Numbered from the stretch's first letter, positions 17,853 to 27,714 are shown. The stretch: DNA of 64,000 bases from Bacteroidetes bacterium GWF2_33_16 (GCA_001768565.1 MEOE01000013.1:349930-413929); one strand, 5' to 3'. Numbers and translations: made by a program. Notes: generated by a model from the sequence alone, not told the origin.

Positions 17853-20800
17853 TTATTTAGAAAAATCATGTGATGCCAATCGTTTATATCCATTGTATCT
17901 CCATTTAGCATCCTCTTCGGCTCGTTTAAACAATTCAACTGCTTCCTGAGGGAACGCTTGGGATAATGATGAATATCTAACTTCGCTGCTTAGGAATTCC
18001 TGGAATTTACTCCAATTTGGTTCGGCAGAATCAAGTTCGAATGGATTCTTGCCTTGTGCTTCCATTAATGGATTAAATCTGTAATTATGCCAGTAACCAC
18101 ATTCAACAGCTAATTTTGCTTCCTGTTGAGTTTTGCCCATACCTGCATTTAATCCGTGGTTAATACATGGAGAATATGCAATAATAAGTGATGGGCCTGG
18201 ATACTCCTCAGCTTCTTTTAATGCTTTGAAGTATTGATTCTGGCTTGCTCCCATTGAAACTTGTGCAACATATACATAGCCGTATGACATAGCCATCATA
18301 CCAAGATCTTTCTTACGCGTGCGCATACCTGCAGCAGCAAATTTAGCTACAGCACCCACAGGAGTTGATTTTGATGCCTGACCACCTGTATTTGAATATA
18401 CCTCTGTATCAAGAACCAGTACATTAACATCACTACCTGACGCCAATACATGATCTAAACCACCATAACCAATATCATATGCCCAACCATCACCACCAAA
18501 AATCCATACTGACTTTTTAGCAAGATATTGTTTTAATTGAATAATATCTTTTGCGATTGGGTGTTTTTCATTTTTAAGCGCAGCTAACACTTTTTCAGTT
18601 GCTTTTTTAGATGCCTCAGCATTTGCCATACTGTCAATCCATTCCTGGAATGCCACTTTGGTTTCAGGTGCAACATCATTTATTGTTGCAGTCATCTTTT
18701 CAAAAATTCTAAGACGCATCTTATCAACACCTACAGACATACCTAAACCATATTCGGCATTATCTTCGAATAACGAATTTGCCCAAGCAGGTCCATGTCC
18801 TTCTTTATTTGCACAATATGGAGTTGATGGAGCTGAGCCACCATAAATTGAAGAACATCCTGTTGCATTAGCAACCATCATTCTATCACCAAATAATTGA
18901 GTAATGGCTTTGATATATGGAGTTTCTCCGCAACCAGCGCAAGCACCACTGAATTCAAATAATGGTTGTGCAAACTGGCTATTTTTAACACTCTTCGTTT
19001 TGTCTAGAACAGTATCTTTATATCCTACATGCTTATGCATATAGTCGAAACGTGCGTCTTCGGCTAACTGACTTTCAAGAGGCTGCATAACCAGTGCCTT
19101 TGTTTTAGCAGGACAAACATCAGCACAGTTTCCACAACCAGTACAATCTAATGGACTAACCTGCATTCTAAACTGATATTCTTTTGTACCACCAGTACCT
19201 TTAATTGTTACAGTTCCTTCAGGAGCATTTTTCAGTTCTTCCTCTGTTAACAAGAACGGACGTATAACTGCGTGAGGACAAACATACGCACATTGATTAC
19301 ACTGAATACAATTCTCAGAAATCCACTCAGGTACATTAACCGCAATACCTCGTTTTTCAAAAGCTGTTGTTCCTGCAGGAAACGTTCCGTCTTCTCTTCC
19401 TAAGAAAGCACTTACTGGCAAATCATCCCCTTTTTGTAGGTTTATTGGTTCAACCACATTCTGAATAAACTCTGGAATATCATTATTTCTTTCAGATGGT
19501 TTTACAACAATATTTTTCCATTCAGCAGGAATTTTAATTTCGGTTAGTTCACCTCCACGATCAACTGCTGCTTTATTCATTGCAACAATCTCTTCACCTT
19601 TGCGTCCGAATGATTTAACAATGGCTTTCTTCATTTGTGCTTCTGCTAATTCGTAAGGAATAACATTTGCAATTTTAAAGAATGCAGCTTGCATAATCAT
19701 ATTGGTTCTATTACCCAACCCAATTTCTTCAGCAATTTTTGTTGCATTAATTATGTAACATTTAATCTCTTTTTCGGCAAGAATTTTCTTCATGCTATCA
19801 GGGAAACGGGTTTTTGTTTCTTCAACATCCCAAATACTATTTAAAAGGAATGTTCCACCTTTTTTAATTCCCCTTAGCATTTCGTACTTATCCAAATAAG
19901 CAGGAACATGGCATGCTACGAAATCTGGTGTACCAACTAAATATGAAGAACGAATTGGTTGATCACCAAAACGTAAATGAGAAACAGTAATACCTCCTGA
20001 TTTTTTTGAATCGTATGCGAAGTAAGCTTGTGCATATTTATCGGTATTATCACCAATAATTTTAATTGAGTTTTTATTTGCACCTACTGTACCATCTGAT
20101 CCTAATCCATAAAATTTACCTTCGAATGTACCTTTTGGAACAACACTCAGTTCAGGCAATAATGGTAATGATAAGAATGTAACATCATCAACAATACCTA
20201 CAGTAAATCCATTTTTTGGTTCTGGTAAAGCAAGGTTATTATAAATTGAGATGATTTGAGATGGGGTTGTATCTTTTGAGCTTAATCCATAACGACCACC
20301 AACAATAATTGGAGCTTTATCTTTACCATAAAATAACTCGCGTACATCAAGATATAATGGTTCGCCATTTGCTCCTGGTTCTTTTGTTCTATCTAATACA
20401 GCAATACGTTTTACTGATTTAGGAAGAACTTTCATGAAATATTTTTCTGAGAATGGACGATATAAATGAACAGAAACTAATCCTACTTTTTCGCCTTGGG
20501 CTATTTTGTAATCGATAACTTCTTTTATTGTAGAAGTAACTGAGCCCATAGCAACAATTATATTTTCAGCATCCGGAGCACCATAGTATGTAAATGGGTG
20601 ATATTCTCTACCAGTCATTTTGGTGATTTCCTGCATGTATTCTTCTACCATATCAGGTAGTGGCGCATAAAATGAATTTGCGGCTTCACGACTTTGGAAA
20701 TAAATATCTGGATTCTGAGCTGTACCTCTTGTAACAGGATGTTCCGGATTCAACGCATTATTTCTAAAACGTTGTAAGGCTTCGTAATCAAGTAATTTAG

Positions 20801-21380
20801 CAAGATCATCATTTTCGAAATATTCTACTTTTTGAATTTCGTGAGAAGTTCTAAAACCATCAAAGAAATGTACGAAAGGAACCCTTGACTTTATAGAAAC
20901 AAGGTGAGCAACACCAGCTAAATCCATAATTTCCTGAACGCTACCTGTAGCAAGAAAAGCAAATCCAGTTTGACGGGCACTCATTACATCACTATGATCA
21001 CCAAAAATAGATAATGCCTGAGCAGCTAAGCTACGAGCACTCACATGAAAAACCCCTGGTAATAATTCACCAGCAATTTTATACATATTTGGAATCATTA
21101 ATAACAATCCCTGTGATGCAGTATATGTTGTAGTTAAAGCACCTGCTTGCAGCGAACCATGAACAGCACCTGCAGCTCCCCCTTCGGATTGCATTTCGGT
21201 AACCTGAACTCTATCGCCAAAAATATTTTTTCTACCATTTGCTGACCATTCATCAACATATTCGGCCATTGTTGAAGAGGGTGTAATAGGATAGATCGCG
21301 GCAACTTCGCTAAACATATATGCAACATGTGCTGCAGCATAGTTACCATCGCATGTTATAAATTTCTTTTTTTGTGACAT
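17853..21380 (-). CDS. nifJ: Pyruvate:ferredoxin (flavodoxin) oxidoreductase
   Basis: 1175 residues, the normal length for the single-chain enzyme that converts pyruvate and CoA to acetyl-CoA and CO2 with reduced ferredoxin. Domains in order: N-terminal pyrimidine-binding TPP domain (ITPSSTMAEYVDEW), transketolase C-like domain, gamma domain, two [4Fe-4S] sites (CIQCNQCAYVCPH and CTGCGNCADVCPA, about residues 685-760), an extra Cys pair CAGCGETPY, and the TPP/Mg domain (GDGWAYDIGYGGLDH). A Shine-Dalgarno-like AAGGAG (21387-21392, minus strand) precedes the ATG, which is uncommon in this phylum. It marks anaerobic pyruvate metabolism. Confidence 0.97.
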   Translation of the reverse strand: MSQKKKFITCDGNYAAAHVAYMFSEVAAIYPITPSSTMAEYVDEWSANGRKNIFGDRVQVTEMQSEGGAAGAVHGSLQAGALTTTYTASQGLLLMIPNMYKIAGELLPGVFHVSARSLAAQALSIFGDHSDVMSARQTGFAFLATGSVQEIMDLAGVAHLVSIKSRVPFVHFFDGFRTSHEIQKVEYFENDDLAKLLDYEALQRFRNNALNPEHPVTRGTAQNPDIYFQSREAANSFYAPLPDMVEEYMQEITKMTGREYHPFTYYGAPDAENIIVAMGSVTSTIKEVIDYKIAQGEKVGLVSVHLYRPFSEKYFMKVLPKSVKRIAVLDRTKEPGANGEPLYLDVRELFYGKDKAPIIVGGRYGLSSKDTTPSQIISIYNNLALPEPKNGFTVGIVDDVTFLSLPLLPELSVVPKGTFEGKFYGLGSDGTVGANKNSIKIIGDNTDKYAQAYFAYDSKKSGGITVSHLRFGDQPIRSSYLVGTPDFVACHVPAYLDKYEMLRGIKKGGTFLLNSIWDVEETKTRFPDSMKKILAEKEIKCYIINATKIAEEIGLGNRTNMIMQAAFFKIANVIPYELAEAQMKKAIVKSFGRKGEEIVAMNKAAVDRGGELTEIKIPAEWKNIVVKPSERNNDIPEFIQNVVEPINLQKGDDLPVSAFLGREDGTFPAGTTAFEKRGIAVNVPEWISENCIQCNQCAYVCPHAVIRPFLLTEEELKNAPEGTVTIKGTGGTKEYQFRMQVSPLDCTGCGNCADVCPAKTKALVMQPLESQLAEDARFDYMHKHVGYKDTVLDKTKSVKNSQFAQPLFEFSGACAGCGETPYIKAITQLFGDRMMVANATGCSSIYGGSAPSTPYCANKEGHGPAWANSLFEDNAEYGLGMSVGVDKMRLRIFEKMTATINDVAPETKVAFQEWIDSMANAEASKKATEKVLAALKNEKHPIAKDIIQLKQYLAKKSVWIFGGDGWAYDIGYGGLDHVLASGSDVNVLVLDTEVYSNTGGQASKSTPVGAVAKFAAAGMRTRKKDLGMMAMSYGYVYVAQVSMGASQNQYFKALKEAEEYPGPSLIIAYSPCINHGLNAGMGKTQQEAKLAVECGYWHNYRFNPLMEAQGKNPFELDSAEPNWSKFQEFLSSEVRYSSLSQAFPQEAVELFKRAEEDAKWRYNGYKRLASHDFSK

Positions 21381-21434
21381 TTCTAACTCCTTAATTTATT
21401 TATTAAAAGACAATTAACTAGTTTTTTGGACTTA

Positions 21435-21442
21435 CAAAATTA
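21435..21442 (-). promoter_or_regulatory. -7 box of the PFOR gene
   Basis: TAATTTTG on the minus strand matches TAnnTTTG about 55 nt before the ATG. No convincing -33 TTTG at 19-21 nt was found. Confidence 0.4.
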
Positions 21443-21548
21443 TAATAAAAATCTTACTTATTACAGATTTATGGTAGAAATTAGCCTTATTGACAATAAT
21501 TCATTTTCATTTCAAATAATAGTGTATCTGCCTAATAATCAAAATAAA

Positions 21549-21572
21549 AAATGCGGGATATTTCCCGCATTT
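21549..21572 (-). terminator. Terminator after rho
   Basis: AAATGCGGGA (21549-21558) and TCCCGCATTT (21563-21572) form a 10-bp stem with a 4-nt loop, followed by T residues on the minus strand, 23 nt past the rho stop. Confidence 0.88.
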
Positions 21573-21595
21573 TGAATCTATTGTGTTGTTAAACA

Positions 21596-23239
21596 TTACT
21601 CACTGTTCATAGAAACAAGGAATTCTTCATTCGATTGAGTTTTTAGCATCCTGTCGCGTAAAAACTCCATTGCTTCTACCGAATTCATATCGGTTAAGTA
21701 ATTACGTAATATCCATGTTTTATTCAACATTGTGCCTTCAATAAGCAATTCTTCTCGTCGTGTACTTGAAGCAGTAATATCAACAGCTGGATAAATTCGC
21801 TTGTTAGATAATTTTCTGTCGAGCTGTAACTCCATATTTCCGGTACCTTTAAATTCTTCGAAAATAACATCATCCATTTTCGATCCTGTTTCTGTTAATG
21901 CTGTAGCCAAAATTGTTAAAGAACCACCTTCTTCGATGTTACGAGCAGCTCCGAAAAATCTTTTTGGTTTGTGTAATGCATTTGCATCTACACCACCCGA
22001 GAGAACTTTACCTGAAGCAGGAGAAACAGTATTAAACGCACGAGCAAGACGTGTAATTGAGTCTAACAATATTACAACATCATGTCCACACTCAACTAAT
22101 CGTTTGGCTTTTTCAAGTACAATATTTGCAACTCTTACGTGTCGTTCTGCAGGCTCGTCGAAAGTAGATGATATTACCTCAGCATTTACACTTCGTGCCA
22201 TATCGGTAACCTCTTCAGGACGCTCATCAATCAATAATACAATCATATATACTTCAGGATGATTTGCCGCTATAGCATTTGCAATCTCCTTTAGTAAAAC
22301 TGTTTTACCTGTTTTTGGCTGAGCTACGATTAAACCACGTTGTCCCTTGCCAATTGGAGCAAACATATCAACAACACGAGCCGAAAGTTTATCATTTCTG
22401 CCGCTTACTAATTTGAATTTTTCTTCTGGGAAAAGAGGTGTTAAGTAATCAAAAGGAACTCTATCTCGAATATAATCAGGACTTCTTCCATTGATTTTTT
22501 CAACTTTAATTAAAGGGAAATATTTCTCACCTTCTTTTGGTGGACGAATTGATCCTTCCACACTATCTCCTGTTTTTAAACCGAACAGTTTTATTTGTGA
22601 TTGTGATACATAAATATCATCAGGAGAATTAAGGTAATTATATTCTGATGATCGTAAAAACCCATATCCATCGGGCATTATTTCTAGCACTCCAGAATTT
22701 GAAATAATTCCTTCGAATTCAAATGATCGATCGTTTGTTTTTTTCTCGAATGTTCTTTTCTGAAAATTATCTTTTGAAGGTCTTTCAAAAGGTTTTTTTA
22801 TTTGATCACGATCCATTCCTGTGTCTGTATTTTCAAAAGATTCAACAGCAGGAGTTTCGACAGGTGCAGCAACAACTTCTTCAGGAGCAGTATAAACAAT
22901 TTCTGGTTCTTCTCCATTTAAAGAAAAATCATCGTGTTTGCTCACCATTGTTTTTTCAAACTCATTTACCGGATTGTCAAGTTTTCTGTCGGCACGTTTA
23001 ATAATTTTGACTTTTTCCCTTGGTTCCTTATCTGGCTGAGGTTTTTCGTCAATACGTTTACGGTGTTTAAGTTTTTTGTCAGGCTTAACTTCAGTAGTAG
23101 CATTGATTGCTTGCTGATCAAGGATTTTGTAGATTAAATCCTGTTTTTTAAGGGCATCAAATTTTTTAATATCTAACTGCTTTGCTATATCCTTTAACTC
23201 AGGAAGTAGCTTTTTATTCAACTCAAGAATATCGTACAT
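21596..23239 (-). CDS. rho: Transcription termination factor Rho
   Basis: 547 residues. An N-terminal Rho-N/SAP-like helical domain (1-45) is followed by a charged, Lys/Glu/Pro-rich insert to about residue 165, then the RNA-binding cold-shock-like domain ([21 protein letters not shown]) and the hexameric ATPase with Walker [15 protein letters not shown] and Walker [17 protein letters not shown]. The long low-complexity insert is typical for Rho of Bacteroidota and makes it longer than the 419-residue E. coli protein. It is a single gene, with rpoD divergent 343 nt away. Confidence 0.96.
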   Translation of the reverse strand: MYDILELNKKLLPELKDIAKQLDIKKFDALKKQDLIYKILDQQAINATTEVKPDKKLKHRKRIDEKPQPDKEPREKVKIIKRADRKLDNPVNEFEKTMVSKHDDFSLNGEEPEIVYTAPEEVVAAPVETPAVESFENTDTGMDRDQIKKPFERPSKDNFQKRTFEKKTNDRSFEFEGIISNSGVLEIMPDGYGFLRSSEYNYLNSPDDIYVSQSQIKLFGLKTGDSVEGSIRPPKEGEKYFPLIKVEKINGRSPDYIRDRVPFDYLTPLFPEEKFKLVSGRNDKLSARVVDMFAPIGKGQRGLIVAQPKTGKTVLLKEIANAIAANHPEVYMIVLLIDERPEEVTDMARSVNAEVISSTFDEPAERHVRVANIVLEKAKRLVECGHDVVILLDSITRLARAFNTVSPASGKVLSGGVDANALHKPKRFFGAARNIEEGGSLTILATALTETGSKMDDVIFEEFKGTGNMELQLDRKLSNKRIYPAVDITASSTRREELLIEGTMLNKTWILRNYLTDMNSVEAMEFLRDRMLKTQSNEEFLVSMNSE

Positions 23240-23582
23240 AAAAGTTATTTTGGGAAATTTATTTAATGATTTAAAACTAACTAATCAAATTATATAATAA
23301 TCATTGATTTAACCAGTAAAAATGAACGATTTATTAATCGTAAAGAATAGAATTACAAAACGCTTGTTGGAAAATCAATGCAATATTAAAGATTTCCTTA
23401 CAAATACCAAAACTTGTAATTAAATATTTTGAAAAAAAATATGAAATTCTTATTGATTCTGTAAAATTAATGAAAAAATAATTACCTAAATGCGTTTTGT
23501 AAACATATTTGAATAAATTTGTAACCATTAGTTAATAAATAACGTATTAATTAAGGCATTTAACTTTCATCAAACCCTAAAA
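23240..23582. promoter_or_regulatory. Divergent region between rho and rpoD
   Basis: An AT-rich divergent region without genes. On the plus strand TAAATTTG (23514-23521) matches the -7 box of the primary sigma factor, 62 nt before the rpoD ATG; a TTTG at 23496-23499 is only 14 nt upstream, shorter than usual. On the minus strand TATAATTTG near 23296 is a near match for rho. A 64-residue minus-strand ORF here has no gene-like features. Confidence 0.4.
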
Positions 23583-24446
23583 ATGAGACAGTTAAAAATC
23601 ATAAAACAAGTTACTAACCGGGAAACTGCCTCACTTGATAAGTATTTACACGAAATTGGAAAGGTTGATCTTCTCTCGGCAGATGAAGAGGTCGAATTAG
23701 CACGCAGAGTAAGAAGTGGCGATCATGTTGCTTTAGAAAGATTAATAAAAGCAAACCTTCGATTTGTTGTTTCTGTTTCTAAACAATATCAAAATCAAGG
23801 ACTTAGCTTACCCGATTTAATTAATGAAGGAAATCTTGGATTAATTAAGGCTGCTAAACGATTTGATGAAACACGAGGATTCAAGTTTATTTCTTATGCT
23901 GTTTGGTGGATAAGACAATCGATATTACAAGCCCTAGCAGAACAAGCAAGAATTGTTAGATTACCTCTGAATAAAATTGGATCAATAAATAAAATAAACA
24001 AAGCTCTATCGGAGTTAGAACAAAAATATGAAAGAGAACCTTCAATTGAAGAAATCTCAAAAGCCATTGAATTAGCCCCATCCGATATAAAAGACGCAAT
24101 GCGAAGCTCAGGTCGCCATGTTTCAATGGACGCCCCGCTCACCGAAGGCGAAGATGGTGACATGTACGAAGTTCTATTAAGCAATGACAATCCTAGCCCA
24201 GATGGAAATTTATTAAATGATTCTCTCAGAAAAGAAATAGAACGTACATTATCATCATTGACCGAACGTGAAGCAAGTATTATAAAATTATACTTCGGAC
24301 TTAATGGTAAGCATCCATATACACTAGAAGAAATAGGCGAAGAGTTTAACCTTACACGCGAAAGAGTTAGACAGATTAAGGAAAAAGCAATTAAACGATT
24401 AAAACAAACCACACGAAGTAAAATCCTAAAAACATATCTCGGTTAA
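23583..24446 (+). CDS. rpoD: Primary sigma factor RpoD/SigA, Bacteroidota type
   Basis: 287 residues, the short form found in Bacteroidota that lacks region 1.1 and the non-conserved insert. Visible parts are region 1.2 ([27 protein letters not shown]), region 2 ([20 protein letters not shown] and [14 protein letters not shown]), region 3 and the region 4 helix-turn-helix ([28 protein letters not shown]). It recognises the TTTG / TAnnTTTG promoters seen across this window. It is followed by a strong terminator. Confidence 0.97.
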   Translation: MRQLKIIKQVTNRETASLDKYLHEIGKVDLLSADEEVELARRVRSGDHVALERLIKANLRFVVSVSKQYQNQGLSLPDLINEGNLGLIKAAKRFDETRGFKFISYAVWWIRQSILQALAEQARIVRLPLNKIGSINKINKALSELEQKYEREPSIEEISKAIELAPSDIKDAMRSSGRHVSMDAPLTEGEDGDMYEVLLSNDNPSPDGNLLNDSLRKEIERTLSSLTEREASIIKLYFGLNGKHPYTLEEIGEEFNLTRERVRQIKEKAIKRLKQTTRSKILKTYLG

Positions 24447-24466
24447 TAATTTGAAAACAATTATAG

Positions 24467-24497
24467 AAAAAGGAAACAATCTGTTTCCTTTTTTTTA
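24467..24497 (+). terminator. Terminator after rpoD
   Basis: AGGAAACA (24471-24478) pairs with TGTTTCCT (24482-24489), 3-nt loop, preceded by an A-tract and followed by a long T-tract. TATTTTTG at 24500-24507, just after it, could be the -7 box for rpe. Confidence 0.88.
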
Positions 24498-24527
24498 TCT
24501 ATTTTTGTTTGTACTAAATTGATAAAT

Positions 24528-25178
24528 ATGAAGCATCTAATATCCCCATCGTTACTTTCGGCAGACTTTGGTAACCTGCAACGCGACATTGAAATGATTA
24601 ATAATAGCGAAGCAGACTGGTTTCATCTTGATATAATGGATGGTATTTTTGTTCCTAACATTTCTTTTGGTTTTCCGATAATTAAACATATAAAAAAACA
24701 TGCAAAAAAAACATTGGATGTACATTTGATGATTATTGATCCGGATAGATATATAGAACAATTCCAAAAAGCAGGTGCCGATATATTAACTGTACATTAT
24801 GAAACCTGCAACCATTTGCACCGAACCGTTCAAAATATAAAGTCGCTTGGAATGAAAGCTGGTGTAAGCTTAAATCCTCATACGCCCGTTCATTTGCTTG
24901 AAGATATTATTACAGATCTAGATCTTGTTTTAATTATGTCGGTAAATCCAGGTTTTGGTGGACAAAAATTTATTCCAAATGCATTGGATAAAATTAAAAA
25001 GTTGAAAAAACTAATAATCGAAACGAAATCAAATGCATTAATTGAGGTTGATGGTGGTGTTGATAATACCAATGCCAAACTATTGATCGATGCCGGTTGC
25101 GATGTTCTGGTAGCAGGAAATTATATTTTTGGTTCTTCAGATCAGATAAAGACCATTTCAGAACTCAAACTATTATAA
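24528..25178 (+). CDS. rpe: Ribulose-phosphate 3-epimerase
   Basis: 216 residues of a complete TIM barrel that interconverts ribulose 5-phosphate and xylulose 5-phosphate in the pentose phosphate pathway. Signatures: ISPSLLSADFGNL, WFHLDIMDGIFVPN (metal-binding His and catalytic Asp), DVHLMI, MSVNPGFGGQKFI and IEVDGGVDNTNAKLL. I use the ATG at 24528 (MKHLISPSLL); an upstream TTG at 24519 would add three residues the family lacks. It follows the rpoD terminator, with a possible -7 box at 24500-24507. Confidence 0.96.
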   Translation: MKHLISPSLLSADFGNLQRDIEMINNSEADWFHLDIMDGIFVPNISFGFPIIKHIKKHAKKTLDVHLMIIDPDRYIEQFQKAGADILTVHYETCNHLHRTVQNIKSLGMKAGVSLNPHTPVHLLEDIITDLDLVLIMSVNPGFGGQKFIPNALDKIKKLKKLIIETKSNALIEVDGGVDNTNAKLLIDAGCDVLVAGNYIFGSSDQIKTISELKLL

Positions 25179-25213
25179 ATTATTAGAAGATCCTGTCTAA
25201 AAGGTTATTTAAT

Positions 25214-25249
25214 AATTGTCTACACTTCGACTAGCTCAGTGTGACAATT
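25214..25249. repeat. Hairpin with a dispersed-repeat-like TTCGACTAGCTCAGTGTGAC core
   Basis: AATTGTC-T-ACACT (25214-25226) pairs with AGTGT-GACAATT (25238-25249) around a TTCGACTAGCTC loop. The core resembles short dispersed repeats of Bacteroidota genomes and the CTCAGTCGAACTGAG element in the repeat island near 43.46 kb. Confidence 0.6.
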
Positions 25250-25258
25250 AATAAAAAG

Positions 25259-25308
25259 GAAAGTTGTCATATTTAGTTTGTCGAAATATGAACAACTTTC
25301 TTATTTTG
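25259..25308. terminator. Long hairpin terminator between rpe and the LYS1-like gene
   Basis: GAAAGTTGTCATATTT (from 25259) pairs with AAATATGAACAACTTTC (ending 25300) with a single bulged base, followed by TTATTTT. It lies between convergent genes and is likely bidirectional. Confidence 0.82.
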
Positions 25309-25339
25309 GGGCTTATTCTAGTTTTAAACTGAATTAATT

Positions 25340-26560
25340 TTATTCTTTTCCCCCCAGATAATCCTGCAAATATGCATATCTTTCGGTCAATTTCCCATTT
25401 TTAGTAATTGTAGCACGTTCAATAATTCCAGCATCGTCGTGTCCAAAAAGCGATGGATAAACTTTGTCAAGCAAATCGGCACCAAAATCAGCTGATGCAT
25501 TACGAGGCAATTCTCCCGGCAGATTATCGATTGACATTACAGTAATATTTTTAGGACTGATAAAGGGGCGTTCATCTTTTCCTGTTACCGGGTTGTATCC
25601 ATAAAATGGATCGGCTATTGTTGTAGCACGAACTGTTGAAGCAATTGGTCCGTTTACATCGCAGCTCACATCAGCAATTACTGTAATTTTAAAATCAGGA
25701 TCAAGAAAATCTTCTTTAGTAATAAACTTAGGTGATTTTGGATCCCAGAAATGGCAGGCAATAAAAATATCGGTAACTTTTGTAAAGGGTTTAAAAGTTG
25801 ACTCATACTCTTCTGGGTGTTTAAAGAAATGCTGAAGGTTAAATTGCATTCCTCCCCTATGACGAACATAATGTTCAGGATCAATACGGCAAAGAACAGC
25901 TTCATCGAATTCCTGGGTAAGATATTCTTCAGGAGTTACTTCGCGAAGATTTAATTGACGTAAAGTCTCCATTGCTCCCATTGCAACACGACCACCACCA
26001 GTTACGAGAATTTTTTTCTTTTTAAGTTTAATTAATTTAAGTCCGGCATACATTTCGTCCATATCGTGGCATTGATGAGCGGGTTTTAATTTGAACTCGT
26101 CCATACGAATACCTCTTGCCCGCAAACCATTATATGCACCAACAATACCTGCCCAACGCCCAAAAGCAACAATACGGGCACCATTATAATCAGTCAGATA
26201 TTCATAATCTACTAATCGTATTTTTTTTCGTATAATTTCCTGAAGCAGATCCCTGTTATAAGGCTGTTTTTTAGCCACATGAGCAAAAAACATATATGTT
26301 TTATTTGGTATTAGAGTAGAGGGATTAACTTCTTTTACACCTAATAGAATGTCACAATCACCAAGATCCTCTTTCATTTCCAGATCAAGATATGTATATT
26401 CCTCATCAGTAAAACAGCGAATATCACTTGGTTGAATATATAGATCAATATTTGAGAATCGTTCCAATAATTTTACCGCGAGAGGTGGTGTTACTGGTAC
26501 TCTTTTATCGGGTGGATTTTTTGTTTCTCTTAAAACACCAACTTTAATCTTTTTGCCCAT
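25340..26560 (-). CDS. LYS1/alanine dehydrogenase-like NAD(P)-dependent oxidoreductase
   Basis: 406 residues. The N-terminal AlaDh/PNT-type domain begins VGVLRETKNPPDKRVPVTP, as in saccharopine dehydrogenase (L-lysine forming, LYS1) and alanine dehydrogenase. FFAHVAKKQPYNRDLL and VDYEYLTDYNGARIVAFGRWAGIVGAYN fit the LYS1-like subgroup. A Rossmann segment ILVTGGGRVAMGAMETL lies near residue 185, and NLPGELPRNASADFG near the C-terminus matches LYS1. A role in lysine/saccharopine or alanine metabolism is likely; which one cannot be decided by eye. No other lysine-pathway gene is adjacent. Confidence 0.78.
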   Translation of the reverse strand: MGKKIKVGVLRETKNPPDKRVPVTPPLAVKLLERFSNIDLYIQPSDIRCFTDEEYTYLDLEMKEDLGDCDILLGVKEVNPSTLIPNKTYMFFAHVAKKQPYNRDLLQEIIRKKIRLVDYEYLTDYNGARIVAFGRWAGIVGAYNGLRARGIRMDEFKLKPAHQCHDMDEMYAGLKLIKLKKKKILVTGGGRVAMGAMETLRQLNLREVTPEEYLTQEFDEAVLCRIDPEHYVRHRGGMQFNLQHFFKHPEEYESTFKPFTKVTDIFIACHFWDPKSPKFITKEDFLDPDFKITVIADVSCDVNGPIASTVRATTIADPFYGYNPVTGKDERPFISPKNITVMSIDNLPGELPRNASADFGADLLDKVYPSLFGHDDAGIIERATITKNGKLTERYAYLQDYLGGKE

Positions 26561-26644
26561 ATAATTATTTATTGATTATTGACTCTGGAAGGCATAAAAT
26601 TAATTTTTTTTCGTCAAATACCTGCAAATAGCTTGTTATTTTTG

Positions 26645-26652
26645 TAACTTTG
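26645..26652 (+). promoter_or_regulatory. -7 box of ssrA
   Basis: TAACTTTG matches the TAnnTTTG consensus and ends 12 nt before the 5' end of the tmRNA, a good distance for its transcription start. The -33 element is weak; the nearest TTG (26633-26635) is too close. Confidence 0.6.
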
Positions 26653-26664
26653 CAGTCCCACAAT

Positions 26665-27062
26665 GGGGCTGTTTTGGTTTTGACGGTAATGTAAATTGGA
26701 GTGTAAGCATGTCGAGCTTTGTGTTTTGGCTCGTAAATCTCAATTCTCAAAACAATAAACGGCGAAAATAATTACGCGCTTGCTGCTTAATCTCACTCAG
26801 TGAATTAAACTTAATCCTGCGGTCTAGGTACTACAGGACAAGCTGTCTCTCAAAGAGCGATGTTTAACCGCGCTTGACATAGAGGCATCGTAAATGTTAA
26901 ACTAGCCTGATTGGCGCTTCGATGATCAGGCGAAAATAAAGAAGCTAAGGTATGGTTCGGCTGCTCTTTGCCAGGTCACTCACAAAAAATAACAAAGAGA
27001 TAAGCATGTAGAAAACATTTGGGTTTCTTATTCGGACGCGGGTTCGAGTCCCGCCAGCTCCA
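26665..27062 (+). ncRNA. ssrA: Transfer-messenger RNA (tmRNA)
   Basis: About 398 nt. The 5' end GGGGCTG pairs with CAGCTCC at 27055-27061, giving a 7-bp acceptor stem with the G3-U70 alanine identity pair. The 3' part carries the T-arm GGGTTCGAGTCCC. The tag reading frame is GGC GAA AAT AAT TAC GCG CTT GCT GCT TAA (26761-26790), i.e. GENNYALAA, the form known from Bacteroidales. CCA is not encoded. tmRNA with SmpB rescues stalled ribosomes and tags the product for proteolysis. One-piece architecture, normal length. Confidence 0.97.
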
Positions 27063-27087
27063 CTGAAACAAATAACAAAATGAACTG

Positions 27088-27125
27088 AAACAGCATGAAT
27101 CATAAGATTTATGCTGTTTTTGCAT
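27088..27125 (+). terminator. Terminator of ssrA
   Basis: AAACAGCATgAATC (27088-27101) pairs with GATTtATGCTGTTT (27106-27119), 14 bp including one G-U, with an ATAA loop and a TTTTT tail. Confidence 0.9.
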
Positions 27126-27166
27126 TTATTGATATCTTAAAATATTCATAAATTCACCTAACGAAC

Positions 27167-27224
27167 GACACCTAATCAGATGCCATTTGTAAAAAACAAA
27201 AATAGGTGTCCGAATAGGGCACCT
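27167..27224. repeat. Inverted GACACCT/AGGTGTC pair and hairpin
   Basis: AGGTGTCC (27204-27211) pairs with GGGCACCT (27217-27224) around GAATA, an 8-bp stem with one wobble. A second GACACCT at 27167-27173 is the inverse of AGGTGTC. It could be the end of the mobile remnant, an operator, or a terminator for the ORF fragment at 27254-27541; none can be shown. Confidence 0.5.
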
Positions 27225-27253
27225 AACAATAAAATATGGATAATATTAACTAA

Positions 27254-27541
27254 TTAGGATCTTCTTTTCAAACTATCAATCTCAGTTTTTAATTCATTGG
27301 TATACTCTCTCAGAAACCCAATAGTCTGTTTCTGGCTTTCAACGGTTTGTTTTAAAGCTGCAAATGCAAGTTCTTCTTTTGGGTTGGTGATTTCATCCAA
27401 AGGGTTAATCCCTGTTTTTTTTTGAAATACTGTATAGCACCATTTAAGAATTTTACTTGCAATAATTCCAGTTTTATAGCAATCTGTTTTAAAGTTTACT
27501 GCTGTGATCTTCCAATATTTGTGGTTGTTAATTCCTTTGAC
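27254..27541 (-). pseudogene. Startless ORF fragment with a coiled-coil tail
   Basis: A minus-strand frame of about 95 codons ends at the stop at 27254-27256 but has no ATG, GTG or TTG after the upstream in-frame stop. An ATG just upstream is in another frame and hits a stop after 15 codons, so the start looks broken by a frameshift. The readable product has KYWKITAVNFKTDCYKTG, KILKWCYTVFQKKTG and a C-terminal heptad-like helix (AALKQTVESQKQTIGFLREY). I do not recognise it. It belongs to the mobile remnant downstream of ssrA. Confidence 0.4.
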
Positions 27542-27639
27542 ATATTATTTAAATAATACAATTACACATTATAATCCAATAAGTTACGAATAATTTAATG
27601 GAAATTTTTAATAATTTAATATATTCATCTACTTTTAAA

Positions 27640-27708
27640 ATTCTGATTTACAGAATCATTCGCTTGGCGAATGCAAGCAGAACAGGACCCTGTCCTGTTC
27701 CGGCTTGC
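27640..27708. repeat. Three consecutive hairpins after the DnaC-like gene
   Basis: ATTCTG/CAGAAT (27640-27656), CATTCGC/GCGAATG (27657-27673) and GCAAGC-AGAACAGGAC / GTCCTGTTC-CG-GCTTGC (27673-27708) lie end to end, 6 nt past the stop of the DnaC-like gene. The last one would terminate or stabilise the minus-strand transcript, though no T-tract follows. Confidence 0.6.
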
Positions 27709-27714
27709 TATAAA

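Noticed and set aside
23334..23528. 64-residue minus-strand ORF between rho and rpoD
   Set aside because: It covers the rpoD promoter region, is AT-rich by composition and resembles no family.
26565..26750. 61-residue minus-strand ORF
   Set aside because: It overlaps the 5' part of ssrA and its promoter and has no gene-like features.
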